Positions 1 to 6,897 of a stretch of DNA of 11,342 bases are shown here, one piece after another. The first letter of the stretch is position 1, and every line of letters begins with the position of its first letter. Origin of the DNA: an uncultured Eubacteriales bacterium (GTDB taxonomy: Bacteria; Bacillota; Clostridia; Oscillospirales; Acutalibacteraceae). The stretch is from contig CAKTXU010000023.1 in assembly GCA_934630995.1 (NCBI GenBank), positions 1 through 11,342 of the forward strand, written 5' to 3'. A program made the position numbers and the translations under genes. Below the pieces are notes generated by a model, which was given only the letters and a program-made list of their open reading frames with translations, was not told the origin of the DNA and did no database searches.

Positions 1-1
1 T

Positions 2-229
2 GATAATTTCATATGGGCATATGTGGATGGTAAGCCGATTATAAATCACCCGGAGAAAATGGAGGATATACCGGCTACGATACCTCTCTCGGACCAAATC
101 AGCAAGAATTTGAAAAAAAGGGGATTTCGGTTTGTCGGCTCAACACTCATTTATGCATTCATGCAAGCCTCCGGCATGGTGAGCGACCATGTGACGGATT
201 GCTTTGTGTATCAGGAGATGAACAGATAG
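2..229 (+). CDS. tag: DNA-3-methyladenine glycosylase I, C-terminal part (truncated by window start)
   Basis: The reading frame is open from base 2 and encodes 75 residues before a TAG stop. Tag removes 3-methyladenine from alkylated DNA as the first step of base excision repair in the cytoplasm. The fragment carries the family's closing region: W-A-Y-V-D-G-K-P-I-I-N-H, then L-S-D-Q-I-S-K-N-L-K-K-R-G-F-R-F-V-G-S-T, then the helix with the Tag zinc-snap pair His-x3-Cys (fragment His63 and Cys67 in D-H-V-T-D-C). In E. coli Tag the equivalent pair is His175 and Cys179, which bind zinc with two N-terminal residues outside this window. An internal GTG at 23 is not a start, because recognisable family sequence continues upstream of it. 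The gene is visibly more AT-rich than the GC-rich genes that follow. It converges with nagA and is functionally unrelated to the sugar cluster. Confidence 0.9.
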   Translation, partial: DNFIWAYVDGKPIINHPEKMEDIPATIPLSDQISKNLKKRGFRFVGSTLIYAFMQASGMVSDHVTDCFVYQEMNR

Positions 230-274
230 CTCTGGATCGGCTGTTGCACAATGTATAAATATAGGAACGTGAAA

Positions 275-300
275 TGCGGGCCACTGTTTCATGGCCCGCA
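275..300 (+). terminator. Hairpin downstream of tag
   Basis: A perfect 9-base-pair stem (TGCGGGCCA at 275-283, TGGCCCGCA at 292-300) encloses an 8-base loop and is followed by AGCGGTTTTA. It lies 46 bases after the tag stop. The T-run is short and starts late, so this may be a weak terminator or an RNA 3'-end stabiliser backed up by the hairpin at 320-361. Confidence 0.55.
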
Positions 301-319
301 AGCGGTTTTAGGGGTTTAG

Positions 320-361
320 GGGGTAGGCGCATCATTGTAAAATGACGCGCCTACCCCTTTT
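320..361 (+). terminator. Rho-independent terminator at the tag/nagA convergence, repeat-family hairpin
   Basis: GGGGTAGGCGC (320-330) pairs with GCGCCTACCCC (347-357). The stem extends inward through TCATT/AATGA with one A-C mismatch, leaving a 4-base GTAA loop, and TTTT follows at 358-361. The T-run is on the + side, so it best terminates tag. No matching T-run follows on the minus side for nagA, although a T-rich patch lies just after the nagA stop (371-380, read on minus). The inner sequence CGCATCATTG-Y-AAAATG recurs in the hairpin at 10701-10744. Confidence 0.75.
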
Positions 362-389
362 CCGGGGAGGAAATAAAAAACGATTACCT

Positions 390-1523
390 TCACCCTACTT
401 CTATTTTCCGGCCGCCGGCGAAGACAAGCCGCAGCCCGCCGTCCTCGCCCAGCACCAGGCAGTCGGCCCGCTTTCCCACCTCCAGCGTGCCGATTTCCCC
501 GGCGGCGCCGATCCGCCCCGCCGGCGTCAGGGAGGCCATCTTCCAAGCAGCCTGCGGCGGTATGCCGAAGGACAGGGCCTGTTTCACACAATAGAACAGA
601 TCATGGGTGCCGCCGTTAATCGTGCCGTCCTCCAGGCGGCTGGCGCCGTCCCGGATAACGCTCTTCACCCCATCCATGACATACGCGCCGTCGGGCAGCC
701 CGGCCATCATCACATTGTCGCTGACAAGGATCAGCCGTTCCCCGCCCAACCGGGCATAGGCCTGGCGGATCACCGCCGGGTGAACGTGAAAGCCGTCACA
801 GACGATCTCCGCCGTAGCCTCGCTGTCTCCCGCGGCGCCGACGACGCCGGGGGCGCGGTGCAGGCAGGGCGGCATGGCGTTGTACAGATGGGTGACATGG
901 GAGGCCCCCCAGGAAAAAGCCGCCGTCGCCTGTTCATAATCCGCCTCGGTGTGGGCAATCGCCGCCACAATCCCCCGGGCGGCGCAGACCCGGATGAGTC
1001 CCTCCGCCCCCGGCAGCTCCGGCGCAGCGGCCACGATTTTCAGCCAGCCGCCCGCGCGGTCCGCGTATTCCTCCAGAAGCCCGGTATCCGGCGGCCGCAG
1101 GCAATCCTTCCGCAGAGCCCCGCTCTTCCGCGGGGAGACGAAGGGACCCTCCAAGTATAGTCCCCGGATGGCTGCGCCGGCGGTTCCCCGCTCGGCCAGC
1201 CGCCGCAGACGCGCGATAGCGGCCAAGGTCGTCTCCGGTTCGGCCGCAGCCAGGGTGGGGACAAAGGAGGTGACGCCCCGTCCGGCCAGCCGCAGACACA
1301 GTTTCTCCAGCGCCTCTTCGGAGGCGTCCAGCACATTGCAGCCCATGAAGCCGTGGATATGGATATCCACCAGTCCCGGGACCACCAGACAGCCGGGGAG
1401 ATCCAGCCGTTCCTCCGCCTTTCCGGATCCGGAGAGAGGCGCGAAACGCTCCCCCTCGATCCGCAGATCCCGCCGCTCCGGCGAAAAATCCCGGTTCAGC
1501 ACCCGGGCGTTTGTCAGCAGCAT
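390..1523 (-). CDS. nagA: N-acetylglucosamine-6-phosphate deacetylase
   Basis: Converts N-acetylglucosamine 6-phosphate to glucosamine 6-phosphate and acetate in the cytoplasm, feeding amino sugars to glycolysis or cell-wall synthesis. The 377-residue protein has the full amidohydrolase-superfamily NagA layout: a small N-terminal beta segment, then the TIM barrel. Metal and active-site motifs are V-D-I-H-I-H-G (His55, His57), L-Y-L-E-G-P (Glu125), I-A-H-T (His191), T-H-L-Y-N-A-M (His212), C-D-G-F-H (His246) and the catalytic aspartate in L-V-S-D-N (Asp269). The HxH pair resembles Gram-positive NagA rather than E. coli NagA, which lacks it. Length is normal for the family. The ATG is preceded by AAAGGGTGA at suitable spacing, and this site overlaps the stop of the upstream GH127-like gene (15-base gap), suggesting translational coupling. 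It is the last gene of the minus-strand cluster. No nagB is present in the window. Confidence 0.93.
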   Translation of the reverse strand: MLLTNARVLNRDFSPERRDLRIEGERFAPLSGSGKAEERLDLPGCLVVPGLVDIHIHGFMGCNVLDASEEALEKLCLRLAGRGVTSFVPTLAAAEPETTLAAIARLRRLAERGTAGAAIRGLYLEGPFVSPRKSGALRKDCLRPPDTGLLEEYADRAGGWLKIVAAAPELPGAEGLIRVCAARGIVAAIAHTEADYEQATAAFSWGASHVTHLYNAMPPCLHRAPGVVGAAGDSEATAEIVCDGFHVHPAVIRQAYARLGGERLILVSDNVMMAGLPDGAYVMDGVKSVIRDGASRLEDGTINGGTHDLFYCVKQALSFGIPPQAAWKMASLTPAGRIGAAGEIGTLEVGKRADCLVLGEDGGLRLVFAGGRKIEVG

Positions 1524-1538
1524 GGACGATTCACCCTT

Positions 1539-3290
1539 TCAATCGGCACTGGCGGTCCCGGCAAGCTCATCCAGTACGCCGAAGAGAATGGGGACATCGT
1601 TGAAGCAAAGGGTGGACGTGCTGTAGCATAACGGCCAGAAATGACACGGCTGCCTGCTGCCGTCCGGGAACTGCAGGGTCACATGGGCGGAAACCTCTCC
1701 CACGCCGGTTCGGGAATCGGGACCTTCTTCAAAATAGCACCAGTCGGGAAAGGGCTCATGGGAGAAACGCCGGAAGCCGTCCTCGTCGAAAGCCGGCGCG
1801 ACAATGCTGCAATCCCTCGTGGGAAACTGTGCGGGTATATAGCCCTCCGGCACCGTGCTGGAGGCGTTGTCAAAGGCATGGCCCTCCCATGTGTAGCAGG
1901 AAGGTGCCAGAATCAACGGCCCATACATCAGGCAGCTTTTTCCCGTTACGGCCGCGTCCCCCGGATAGCGGCTGTTCCACGGAACCAGGGAATAGCCCAT
2001 TTTTCCGCTCAGCCTCCAGGTGCCGCAACCGCCCTGCCGCCGCTCTTCAATATGAGGGCTTTTGATGCAGGAGGGCACGCGGATTGTCAGCGTCATCTCC
2101 TCCGGCAAGCCCGTCACGGCGATGACCGCCTCCGGCTTTTGCGGCCATACGGTTGAAATCCGCACACACACTTCTCCGTCCGGAACCGGCAAACGGAAGG
2201 TCCCCGGTACCAACAGATTGACGCGGATCGTATTCCCCCGTCTGGTGACCGCGTGCCTCGCGTATTCCGTCATGGCCACGCCGCCGTTCTCGGTACAGCA
2301 CCACCACGCCTCCTCAAACTCACGGGAGCCGTAGCCCTCCGGCACTATGGCCCGATGCCCCAGGCCTCCGGTCACAATCTGATTGAAGGAAAGCGCGTTG
2401 TACAGGATATGCTCCGCCCGCTCATAGGCGTCGTCATCACCGGTCAGATACCCCGCATTCAGATTGAGCATCAGCCAATCCGCTATCGAGCAGCCCTCAT
2501 TCCGGCCGGAGCGCGGGAAATATTCGCAGATATCTCCATCCGGCAGCACATAATCCCGTTCGATAATCTGCCTGCGCAGACGTTCCGGCAATTCGTTCCA
2601 CTCCATGTCCCCGGTCAGCATCGCCGCGGTTTGCAGCCCGCGCAGGGTACTGAGGAGGCCGTGGGAATGGGACCGCTCAAAGGGACCGATGTGGGCGCGC
2701 AGACGAGAGAGCATATCCAGGTATTTCTTCTCGCCGGTGGCGTGATACAGCCTTGCAAACGGTTCCGTAACCCAAAAGTACAACGGCACCGGCGTATGGG
2801 AATCTCCAAAGGACAGCAGTTGGGAGGCGTGGGCTATCAGATAGTCCCCGATATCCCTGGCGGCTTCCAGGGCGCGGGCGTCCCCCGACAGCTCATAAGC
2901 CCGCATCATCGCCCAGAACAGCTTGTTCGCGCCGGAGGCTGGGAACTCCTCGTGCCCCTTTTTCCCCGGCGTATCGCCATACCGCCCATACAGGCCGCAG
3001 GCGGTTTTTGTGCGAAGAATCCGTTCAAAAAGCCCGGAAAAATCCGCTTCGACACCATCCACGCCCTGCGCACAGCACAGAAATTCCAGGATACGGCCGG
3101 TCAAATCCCCCGTGCACCAGTCCGCCATCCGCGTGCTTGCATCCGGGCGCTCCAGATCCATCATCACAAAATCGGCGGAATCCAGCGGAAAGGACTGCAG
3201 ACGGCGCCGAATCAACCGGAGACGGTGGTAAAGCTGTCCCCGGCTCAGGCGCGGGACGGATAGCGAACAGACGGCCGGATCATACGGCAT
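1539..3290 (-). CDS. GH127/DUF1680-like putative beta-L-arabinofuranosidase
   Basis: The 583-residue protein resembles the DUF1680/GH127 clan, whose characterised member HypBA1 removes beta-L-arabinofuranose from oligosaccharides using a zinc-bound cysteine nucleophile. Visible features are an N-terminal (alpha/alpha)-type helical region (about residues 60-340, with S-G-A-N-K-L-F-W-A-M-M-R-A-Y and L-T-G-D repeats) and a beta-sandwich C-terminal half. The zinc/nucleophile pattern is present: N-E-G-C (Glu265, Cys267) and W-W-C-C-T-E-N-G (Cys331, Cys332), matching Glu338/Cys340/Cys417/Cys418 of HypBA1. I could not place the HypBA1 acid/base Glu322 equivalent with confidence, so substrate and even activity are uncertain. 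There is no signal peptide, so it is probably cytoplasmic and acts on imported sugars. The frame is open to a TTG at 3308, but ATG 3290 has AGGAG eight bases upstream and is preferred. It starts 20 bases after the upstream gene's stop. Confidence 0.75.
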   Translation of the reverse strand: MPYDPAVCSLSVPRLSRGQLYHRLRLIRRRLQSFPLDSADFVMMDLERPDASTRMADWCTGDLTGRILEFLCCAQGVDGVEADFSGLFERILRTKTACGLYGRYGDTPGKKGHEEFPASGANKLFWAMMRAYELSGDARALEAARDIGDYLIAHASQLLSFGDSHTPVPLYFWVTEPFARLYHATGEKKYLDMLSRLRAHIGPFERSHSHGLLSTLRGLQTAAMLTGDMEWNELPERLRRQIIERDYVLPDGDICEYFPRSGRNEGCSIADWLMLNLNAGYLTGDDDAYERAEHILYNALSFNQIVTGGLGHRAIVPEGYGSREFEEAWWCCTENGGVAMTEYARHAVTRRGNTIRVNLLVPGTFRLPVPDGEVCVRISTVWPQKPEAVIAVTGLPEEMTLTIRVPSCIKSPHIEERRQGGCGTWRLSGKMGYSLVPWNSRYPGDAAVTGKSCLMYGPLILAPSCYTWEGHAFDNASSTVPEGYIPAQFPTRDCSIVAPAFDEDGFRRFSHEPFPDWCYFEEGPDSRTGVGEVSAHVTLQFPDGSRQPCHFWPLCYSTSTLCFNDVPILFGVLDELAGTASAD

Positions 3291-3298
3291 CGATATCA

Positions 3299-3304
3299 CT
3301 CCTA
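3299..3304 (-). promoter_or_regulatory. Shine-Dalgarno site for the GH127-like gene
   Basis: On the minus strand TAGGAG is followed by 8 bases and ATG at 3290. This decides against the longer TTG start at 3308, which would place the Shine-Dalgarno sequence inside the coding region. Confidence 0.8.
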
Positions 3305-3310
3305 TCAAAA

Positions 3311-5422
3311 CTATCTGCCGCCCTCCGAACAGTATTCACGAAATACGGCGGCAAGCTGCTCCGGGCGGAGAACGGCGCAGCCCTCCGGCAGATGCTCCTG
3401 GACATACTGCAATACCATGGAACCGTTTTCCAGCATGTAATTGCCCAGCACAAACACGTTGATAAAGGCCGGGCGGCCGTCCTTCTCTATCTCCCGCAGG
3501 ATGCCGTCCAGCAACACCTGCCCGTCCTTCTCCGGGGCATAGGTGGGCGTCTGGCTGACGACGCGGGTGCGGAAAACCGGCACCCCGTCCAGAAGGTACT
3601 CGGAGGCGGGGAACCGCTCCATATCCGGCTCGCTGTTGTAGCCGGTGAACACCGCCTGTATCTCCGGAATGGCCTTGATATAGGCGCGGACGCTGTCGTC
3701 GGTGACAGAATAGGTGGCGTCGAACAGGCGGATGACCGACAGATCGGCCCGCCTCATCATCTCCCGGGTCAGCCGCAGATAGTCGTCGAAGGCCGGTTTC
3801 CTCTGAGCCTCCGGCAGCCGCAGGGCATAGATATCGGGGTTGTACATGTCCCCGATGCCGTTGCCGTCCAGATACCAGGCATCCCATGGGCTGGCGTTTT
3901 CATAGTACCATTCCAGCACTGCGGGAGCCAGGAACAGCATGGCGCCGGCAGTGCTCCAGGCCTTGCCGACCCCTTCCCTGGAGGGATGCCAGTAGTTCTC
4001 TCCCCACAGATGATAGGCCCAGGCGTAATTCTCCCCTTCGCTGAGGAGGAAGCTGACATAGGCCTTCTGCCTGTCCAGCGCCACGGGGGGACAGGGCTTC
4101 TGCCGCAGCTCACCCGTCTCCAGCCCCGACAGCACGCTCATATTGTCCACGCTGAAGGTGTAGACAAAGAATTTCCCCAGCTCCGCGCAGGCGCGGAAAA
4201 GGGCGTCCTCATCCAGCACGCCGTCGTGAATGCTTTCCCCGTTGCGGCAGGCGATGCCCAGCACCGGCGTGTTGGGCGGGGTGAGCGCCAGCAGGTCGAA
4301 ATAGAAATAATAATCGTCCTCCGTCTTCACGCCGGAGCTGTTGAAGACAAATATTTTATGCTGCACCAGGTAATCCCGGCTGGGCTCGGTGAAATGCAAA
4401 TCACAGTCCCCGTACATATGGCACAGGATACCCTGATGGCAGCGGGGCCATAGGTTTTCCTTTGCCCAGCGGTAGGCCTCCACATCCGATGTCCAGCGCC
4501 CGTCGATATCCAGCCGATCCAGCCTCGCGTCCATTTCCGCGGCCCGCTCCCGGCTGACGTAAATCCGATCCTCCACCCCCGCCAGCATGGTGATGAGGTT
4601 CATCTGGAAGCTGGTCTCCCCCGCGGGGCGCAGCTCTCCCAGAATAAGCCCCTGATAGCAGTCGGAAAACCGCTCCAGCGCCTCGTTGAGGGTACAGGGT
4701 GTCAGGGTCCGCCCCTTTTCCTCCAGCAGGGTGTACCAGCGGGTGGAGTAGCCCTCCATGCCCCGGCCGTTATACCGGCCCGTATGCACATACAAACGGG
4801 GAACGCGGCGGTTCACCAACCCGTGCAAAGTGAGGGCGGTCATATATTCCTCCAGGGACAGCTCCCCGGCGTTCAGCAGATACACCTCCTGTCCTGGCCG
4901 GACCGACCGGGGGAACAGGGTGTCGAACGCCGTCGGCTCCGACGGCGGCGTGGGCAGCGTATAGGCGCGGTGAGGCGGCGCAGCCTCCCGGCAGGACACG
5001 TCTGTCACCCGTATCTCCGCCTTCCCCTCAATGAACAGGGAGACCTTCCCGCCGGTCAGAACCGGATCGGTGGGATGGGCCAGTTCCCTTTCCCCATAGA
5101 AGCCGCCGTTGACATGATAGCGCACCAGCCTCCTGCCGGGATAGATATCCAGCCGCAGGGTATTCGGTTCCTTCTGGTGCAGACCGGGAAAGGCCCGCAT
5201 CAGGAATTTCTCCTTCCCATGAACCAGCAGCAGCAAGCCTTCATGAGTGGTGCAGAACCGCAAGGGTTTGCCGTCCCCGGTGTTTTCCAAAAGAAGCCCC
5301 AGCCTGTAGGTTTCCGCCTGAAGAACCTCGAAGCGGAATTCCACCGTGCAGTCCCCGGAGAACGCGGAAACAGGCAGGATCTGATTATCCCGCAGCAAAT
5401 ACGATTTGTTTTCTTCATTCAT
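3311..5422 (-). CDS. Cytoplasmic GxGYxYP-like putative glycoside hydrolase with N-terminal concanavalin-like domain
   Basis: The protein has 703 residues with no signal peptide or membrane segment. Residues about 20-145 form a beta-rich, lectin/laminin-G-like domain (Y-R-L-G-L-L-L-E, then L-R-L-D-I-Y-P, then the Y-G-E-R-E-L strand). Residues about 165 to the end resemble the GxGYxYP families, annotated as putative glycoside hydrolases with no established activity. The N-terminal half has the hallmark L-H-G-L-V-N-R-R-V-P-R-L-Y-V (199-212). The core has D-Y-Y-F-Y-F-D-L-L (370-378), S-E-G-E-N (461-465) and D-G-N-G-I-G-D-M-Y-N-P-D (519-530), an altered form of the family signature. The whole length is collinear with the membrane-anchored protein at 7286-9760; for example 23 of 28 residues match around the D-Y-Y-F-Y segment. 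The start is ATG 5422, with GAGGTG eight bases upstream. A longer frame to 5593 runs through two hairpins and is unlikely to be translated. Expected role: intracellular processing of imported glycan. Family call moderately sure, reaction unknown. Confidence 0.72.
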   Translation of the reverse strand: MNEENKSYLLRDNQILPVSAFSGDCTVEFRFEVLQAETYRLGLLLENTGDGKPLRFCTTHEGLLLLVHGKEKFLMRAFPGLHQKEPNTLRLDIYPGRRLVRYHVNGGFYGERELAHPTDPVLTGGKVSLFIEGKAEIRVTDVSCREAAPPHRAYTLPTPPSEPTAFDTLFPRSVRPGQEVYLLNAGELSLEEYMTALTLHGLVNRRVPRLYVHTGRYNGRGMEGYSTRWYTLLEEKGRTLTPCTLNEALERFSDCYQGLILGELRPAGETSFQMNLITMLAGVEDRIYVSRERAAEMDARLDRLDIDGRWTSDVEAYRWAKENLWPRCHQGILCHMYGDCDLHFTEPSRDYLVQHKIFVFNSSGVKTEDDYYFYFDLLALTPPNTPVLGIACRNGESIHDGVLDEDALFRACAELGKFFVYTFSVDNMSVLSGLETGELRQKPCPPVALDRQKAYVSFLLSEGENYAWAYHLWGENYWHPSREGVGKAWSTAGAMLFLAPAVLEWYYENASPWDAWYLDGNGIGDMYNPDIYALRLPEAQRKPAFDDYLRLTREMMRRADLSVIRLFDATYSVTDDSVRAYIKAIPEIQAVFTGYNSEPDMERFPASEYLLDGVPVFRTRVVSQTPTYAPEKDGQVLLDGILREIEKDGRPAFINVFVLGNYMLENGSMVLQYVQEHLPEGCAVLRPEQLAAVFREYCSEGGR

Positions 5423-5430
5423 ATATCCCA

Positions 5431-5436
5431 CACCTC
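5431..5436 (-). promoter_or_regulatory. Shine-Dalgarno site fixing the start at 5422
   Basis: GAGGTG on the minus strand stands 8 bases before ATG 5422. It supports this start over in-frame extensions up to 5593, whose sequence consists largely of palindromic intergenic DNA. Confidence 0.7.
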
Positions 5437-5480
5437 GCAGGCAGTTTATCAATAGGGGCCTGACCCCAGCGGAACAGGCG

Positions 5481-5530
5481 CCCCCTTGCGGAAAAGGTCC
5501 GATGTCCGCCGGGCCCTTTCCGCAAAGGGG
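5481..5530. repeat. Large imperfect palindrome in the spacer between the surface protein and its downstream operon
   Basis: Arms 5481-5500 and 5511-5530 are each 20 bases and pair with only two mismatches and one G-T wobble, around a 10-base GC-rich loop. The shared core reads TTGCGGAAA and its complement. It lies downstream of the terminator at 5539-5576, before the GxGYxYP-like gene. Only one short A-run (AAAA) lies in the stem and no T-run follows on either side, so it is not a typical terminator. It may be a REP-like intergenic repeat, an RNA-processing or stabilising hairpin for the downstream three-gene message, or part of a regulatory leader. Genome copies cannot be checked here. Confidence 0.6.
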
Positions 5531-5538
5531 ATGCTCCC

Positions 5539-5576
5539 AAAAGCCAGGGGCGCGCCCCCGAAGGGACACGCCCCTG
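5539..5576 (-). terminator. Terminator after the surface-protein gene
   Basis: Read on the minus strand, a GC-rich stem (5576 to 5545; GGGGCG pairing with CGCCCC, continuing through G-T wobbles to CCC/GGG) closes on a TTCG tetraloop. GGC and TTTT follow at 5542-5539. It begins about 18 bases after the stop of the gene at 5595-6872. The short T-run suggests partial read-through into the GxGYxYP-like gene, since I see no clear promoter in the rest of the spacer. Confidence 0.65.
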
Positions 5577-5594
5577 CCATTCACCAGAACCAAG

Positions 5595-6872
5595 TTATTT
5601 CTTTTTGCGGCAGAGAAGCGCGGCGCCGGTGGCCGCAGCCGCCAGAAGAACCACGGGAATTACAGCGATGGGAGCCGCTCCGCCGGTGGAGGGGCTGCCC
5701 TTGGTGGCCGTGGTGGTCGTGGTCTCTGCGGGAACCAGAACGGCGCCCTCCTCCCAATACAGGGAGGCCGCCCGCAGGACGGCGCTGTCGATGGCGATAT
5801 CCTGCTGCGCAACCCTGACATAGACGGTCTTGTCCGTGCCGTCCAGCAGATCGGTGATATCAATCGCCTGGGTCGCGTCCGTCGGTTTGACGGTGAACGC
5901 CCGTGTGGACCAGCTCTTGCCGTCCAGGGACACGCCGACGTCAAAGGTGCCGGCCATATTCAGCCGAAGCTCCGCTATCTGCATAGCCGCCTTGACAGGT
6001 ACCTCGAAGATAAAAGAGTTGCCGCCGGTGGCCGCGGGCTGATGGGCGATAAGACCGCCGTCAAAGAAGAAAACCGCGTTCGGGCTGGCCCATGGGGCGA
6101 TGGAGCCGAAGCTCTCATATTTGTAGCCGTAGTCCGTAATGAGGGTTTTGGCCGCGTCCAGCGGCTCCAGCCCGCCCCATAAGTTCAGCTTGCCGTCGGT
6201 GAACATATTGGCGGCCAGATCCACATTGCCGTCGGTGGCGGTGAAGAGGTACTTCTCCACCTGCTTGTAGTCGTCCTTTTCCGTATCCAGCTTCGGATGG
6301 CTGGTCTGCGGCGCGGCGCAGCCGCTGTATGCCACCTGCAGGAAAAACTGGACGGCGTCATGACCGCTGGAGACATTTTCACCCGCCAGCTTGATATAGA
6401 TCGTGTTGGGTGCGTTATCCTCCAGATAGGAACTGATGTCCACATTGCACCACGGGACAAAAGTGCCGTCCGTGCCCATCTTGGTGAAGTTCGTGCCGTC
6501 CTTGGAAATATAGAAGGAAGCCTTTCGGTTTTGATCAGCCAGACAGCAGCCGACGCTTTGCAGATACGCCTCGGTGGCGTCGTCGGGCAAATCGAATTTA
6601 AAGGTGATTGATTCCCCCTTGTCGATGCCGATGCCCTTTTGATCCCCCCACCACCATACCTTGCCGGCGGCGCTCATCTTGACATTGTCTCCCCACTCTT
6701 CCAGAGAGGCGGCCCAGTCTTCCTGAGAGGCGATGCTTGCAAAGTCATAGACGACTTTGCCGCCATAGGAGGTAACCTTTTCCTGCTCCGTTCCCTCCGC
6801 GGCTGCCGTTGTGGCGAAAACAGCCCCGCAGGCCAAAACCGCGCAAAGAATCTTGCTCCATGTTTTTTTCAC
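5595..6872 (-). CDS. Secreted beta-sandwich surface protein with SPSTG sortase-type C-terminal signal
   Basis: The 425-residue protein has no function I recognise. It begins with a classical signal peptide (M-K-K-T, hydrophobic core to about residue 22, A-A-A near 23-25). It ends with a Thr-rich linker (384-390), S-P-S-T-G (393-397), a hydrophobic span (about 399-420) and C-R-K-K-K. This is the layout of a sortase cell-wall sorting signal with [S/N]PxTG in place of LPxTG, as recognised by clostridial sortase B enzymes such as that of C. difficile. Between them are two similar beta-rich units. One is at about 85-165 (F-Y-I-S-K-D-G-T-N-F, then V-D-I-S-S-Y-L). The other is at about 283-357 (V-G-V-S-L-D-G-K-S-W, then I-D-I-T-D-L-L). 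Both suggest F5/8- or CBM-like carbohydrate-binding folds. Start is GTG 6872 with AAAGGGG ten bases upstream. It is the first gene of the minus cluster, behind a strong promoter. Likely role: glycan binding at the cell surface (inference). Confidence 0.75.
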   Translation of the reverse strand: MKKTWSKILCAVLACGAVFATTAAAEGTEQEKVTSYGGKVVYDFASIASQEDWAASLEEWGDNVKMSAAGKVWWWGDQKGIGIDKGESITFKFDLPDDATEAYLQSVGCCLADQNRKASFYISKDGTNFTKMGTDGTFVPWCNVDISSYLEDNAPNTIYIKLAGENVSSGHDAVQFFLQVAYSGCAAPQTSHPKLDTEKDDYKQVEKYLFTATDGNVDLAANMFTDGKLNLWGGLEPLDAAKTLITDYGYKYESFGSIAPWASPNAVFFFDGGLIAHQPAATGGNSFIFEVPVKAAMQIAELRLNMAGTFDVGVSLDGKSWSTRAFTVKPTDATQAIDITDLLDGTDKTVYVRVAQQDIAIDSAVLRAASLYWEEGAVLVPAETTTTTATKGSPSTGGAAPIAVIPVVLLAAAATGAALLCRKKK

Positions 6873-6897
6873 TGCTGAATAACCCCTTTCCGCAAAT

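Noticed and set aside
342..1160. Long plus-strand open frame opposite nagA
   Set aside because: It is Pro/Arg/Gly-rich with no protein-like pattern and is antisense to a fully recognisable NagA; it is an artefact of GC-rich coding DNA.
3008..4453. Plus-strand open frame of about 480 codons
   Set aside because: It is antisense to the GxGYxYP-like and GH127-like genes, crosses their junction, and lacks a ribosome binding site and recognisable motifs.
5423..5593. In-frame N-terminal extension of the cytoplasmic GxGYxYP-like protein by 57 residues
   Set aside because: It runs through a terminator and a palindrome, has no match in the paralogue and lacks a good ribosome binding site; GAGGTG before ATG 5422 is convincing.
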